Positions 61,707 to 64,000 of a stretch of DNA of 64,000 bases are shown one piece after another. Both the position numbers and the translations under genes were made by a program. The stretch is taken from assembly GCA_963989385.1 (NCBI GenBank), contig OZ022500.1, positions 23,822,460-23,886,459 of the forward strand, in the 5' to 3' direction. How positions within the stretch are numbered: the stretch's first letter is position 1; each line of letters starts with the position of its first letter. The stretch comes from Ctena decussata (lineage: Eukaryota; Mollusca; Bivalvia; Lucinida; Lucinidae). The notes below the pieces were generated by a model. The model searched no databases. It had not been told where the DNA came from and saw only the letters and a program-made list of their open reading frames with translations.

Positions 61707-61735
61707 CTGAAAATATATGTACCCAATTAAATGTG

Positions 61736-61985
61736 GTATCTGACCCCGAGGTTATAAAACTTATTTCATGCTCAACTCTGCTGAGCATGAAATTTTCTCT
61801 GCTGATAAATATGAAAATGCCATTTTCATATTCATAAGAAGAGAAAATTTCATACTCAGCTCACCTGAGCAAGAAAACAACTGTACTTATCAGTAATTTG
61901 CTATTTATTAGCAGGTAAAATTTCATGCTCAGCTGAGTTAAACACGAAAAAAGTTTTATAACCTCGGGGCGAGGTCAGACTATGC
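61736..61985. repeat. Inverted-repeat element
   Basis: tgaccccgaggttataaaac and gttttataacctcggggcga are inverted ends; inside are atgctcaactctgctgagca and related palindromes. Confidence 0.78.
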
Positions 61986-62829
61986 AGAGTTTTCCCTGGT
62001 CTTATCTTTCCTGCATGAGCAATCTATGAATACTGGAGAAGATATGGAAAACAAGTGAAGACAAAAGACATTACTAAGTCTCAGGTTAAATTGCCATTAC
62101 ATTTCAAATGCCTTAGATCACGCTGGTGTGGTATTCAACACAGGCAAAGAGGCAACGTACTTTAAAACACGATTATTTCGCATACTTCTTATATTAATTT
62201 CAACCTATTATTCTTATGGACCCAGCAGTTTGTTAGACCTCTTAGTCAGACCAGATTTTCGAAGAAATACCGTCTAGTATAAATGCAGTGCTTGAATAAG
62301 GTTTTTCACCAATTCGTTGGCTGGTCGTTGTAGCCCAAAAATTGTTTTCAAGCATTTCTTGAATATGCATATCAGTTCAGTAAAACTTTTGAGTCCTATT
62401 TCAAGAGTAGGGGGTTGGATGGTCCGTGAGACTATACTTCTGAAACAAACTTATCCTGATGAGCAGAACCAGCAGGTTCCTTGTACGTTGTCTTCGTTGC
62501 CTGTGTTGAATGCCAGACCAGTGTGTTAGATTAAATTACAGAAACTTTATTTCTTTCAATTAAATACATTGCATTACATATAGATTCAGATATAACATTT
62601 GAAAGTCACCTACACAGAAATCTATGAAAGACTGGAGGTGACCTCATTTTCTACTTATCACTTCTCATTTCCTACTTTTTATTTATGAAATGGCCTTTTT
62701 GTGCTGCTGTGCCATAAAACTCACTCACTCACTCACTCACTCCTACCTCACATTTCCTAGTTCCTAGTTTTCTCACAGTACAAAATAAAGTAGTAAGTGA
62801 TAAGAGGGAAGAGAGACTGGAAGTACCAA
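61986..62829. other. Intron, little recognised
   Basis: Only a short (ACTC)n run at about 62720-62742 stands out. No exon with a domain was seen upstream of the first EGF exon. Confidence 0.5.
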
Positions 62830-63055
62830 GGGATAGGGGAAAGTCGGGTAACTTCGGACAGGGGGTAAATTTGGACAGTGACATTGTTTCCCTTATTTGT
62901 TAGTTGTTTGGAACTAAAACAAAAATAACTGGCCAAACAGTGAAAATCCAGATGAGATGGCTCATTATGAGCCGTCTCATCCGGATTTTTACTCTTTGCA
63001 ATGGTATGTCCAAATTTACCCCCATGTCTGAAGTTACCAGACTCTAACCTAAGTA
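62830..63055. repeat. Fold-back element Y, second copy
   Basis: agtcgggtaacttcggacag at the left and ctgaagttaccagactct at the right; centre gatgagatggctcattatga with complement. Reverse of 31721-31937. Confidence 0.75.
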
Positions 63056-63061
63056 GGAAGT

Positions 63062-64000
63062 GAAACAAGTCGCCCAAGGGCTCACCTGCCAGTGTAAGTT
63101 TAGGTCAACTGGCCGAAATGTAAGCTTTCGGCTCAGATTGACCATGATCTATTTTAGGGCAAGGTCAAATATTTTCTGTAAGGCTTTTGAATGGGAAAAG
63201 CTGAAAAGTGCATTTTTCCGTTGCTATGAGACTCTATGATATGGAAATGACGTCGACAAGCATAAAATCTCAGATGCATTTCACATTAGACCATACTGTA
63301 CAATTTGCCTTAGAGTAACTTACCCCAGAGTACTGAGGCTGAATGAGACCAAATTTAACCTTGCGGCAAAACAGGTCAAGGTCAGCTGAAGGTCATCATT
63401 TATATAAACTTGGCAGTACTAGAGTCCCAGATGCTACATACCAAGTTTCAAGGCAATTGGCCCAGTGATTCTAGAGAAGAAGATCTTTTAAGGTTTTTGC
63501 AATATATGGGAATGGTGGCCATCTTGGTCATGTGACCTGGACCAAATATATAAAATTTCTTTCCCGCTTTGCCTGAAGGCTGCATATGAAATTTAATTGA
63601 AATTGACCAAGCAGTTTCAGAGGAGAAGTTCTTTAAAAAATGTTGACATATTACAGATAAATTACCTTTAGCCAAGGTCACTAAATGACCTTGACCTCTA
63701 GAATTCCTAGGGGTTCAAGTTGTCTGCATTTCCATATCATAGAGCACTATAGCAACAAAAATGCACTTTTTTAGCTTTTCCCATTCAAAAGCATTAGAGA
63801 CCAAATTTGACCTTGTGGCAAAACAGATCAAGGTCAACCAAAGGTCATAGAGTCCCAGATGCTACATACCAAGTTTCAAGGCAAAGAAGATTTTTTTTAA
63901 GGTTTTTACCATATATGGGCATGGCGGCCATGTTGGTCATGTGACCTGGGCCAAATATATAAACTTTCGTTCCCCTATCCTGTTAAGGCTCCATATGAAA
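63062..64000. mobile_element. Element T type, 5' part, cut by window end
   Basis: gaaacaagtcgcccaagggc then CTCACCTG, as in the other T copies. The body differs: 'accaagtttcaaggcaattgg', 'ggtcatgtgacctgg' and 'tgaccttgac' recur. The 3' end lies outside. Confidence 0.65.

Overview
This window is animal genomic DNA, most likely from a bivalve mollusc. It has small split exons, long AT-rich introns, tRNA-derived SINEs, an RTE-like LINE, many fold-back MITEs, and tandem-repeat mobile elements with GGAC/ACGG microsatellites of the kind reported from bivalves. The species cannot be fixed from sequence alone. I see no bacterial genes, CRISPR array, rRNA or functional tRNA gene.

One cellular gene fills the window. 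It runs on the minus strand from beyond the right edge (5' end) to beyond the left edge (3' end). I joined 26 internal exons between 61706 and 2257 by hand. Every junction has AG/GT signals and compatible phase, and together they give 4455 coding bases (1485 codons) with no stop. The encoded order is: two EGF domains; a PAN/apple-like domain; a WxxW domain (mucin/CILP type); about eight more EGF domains, some calcium-binding; a pentraxin/laminin-G-like domain over three exons; an HYR domain over two exons; a sushi-like domain; an unassigned region of about 149 residues over three exons; and seven or eight cysteine-rich ephrin-receptor-like (GCC2/GCC3) repeats. This describes a large extracellular mosaic protein with the toolkit of SVEP1, but in a different order and with PAN and WxxW modules added. 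Neither the signal peptide nor the C-terminus lies in the window.

The rest is mobile and repeated DNA in the introns. Left part (0-18 kb): ephrin-like exons separated by fold-back MITEs, TIR elements at 10.9-11.9, 12.4-13.6 and 14.1-15.1 kb, and tandem arrays. Middle (18-32 kb): sushi-like, HYR and pentraxin exons, elements with subterminal inverted repeats at 18.8-20.0, 20.3-21.3 and 21.7-23.4 kb, a hAT-like element with 8-bp duplication at 25.3-26.2 kb, and a run of MITEs at 27.7-30.1 kb. 32.6-39.0 kb: a three-level nest of tandem-repeat elements. 39-44 kb: EGF exons. 44-46.7 kb: a broken simple array. 46.9-50.1 kb: an RTE-like LINE, antisense in the window but in the same direction as the host gene, broken by a SINE and a TIR element. 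50-61.7 kb: EGF, WxxW and PAN exons, a dead copy of the PAN exon and another large tandem-repeat element. 61.7-64 kb: repeats only.

The strongest unifying pattern outside the gene is that at least five repeat families share one layout. Each has a short motif near the 5' end that reappears inverted at the 3' end, just before an A-run, with tandem repeats and often a GGAC microsatellite between. This resembles DINE-1/Helentron-type non-autonomous elements. Several carry arrays of nuclear-receptor half-sites (TGACCTTGA). Repeat boundaries were read by eye and are approximate unless a target-site duplication is given.
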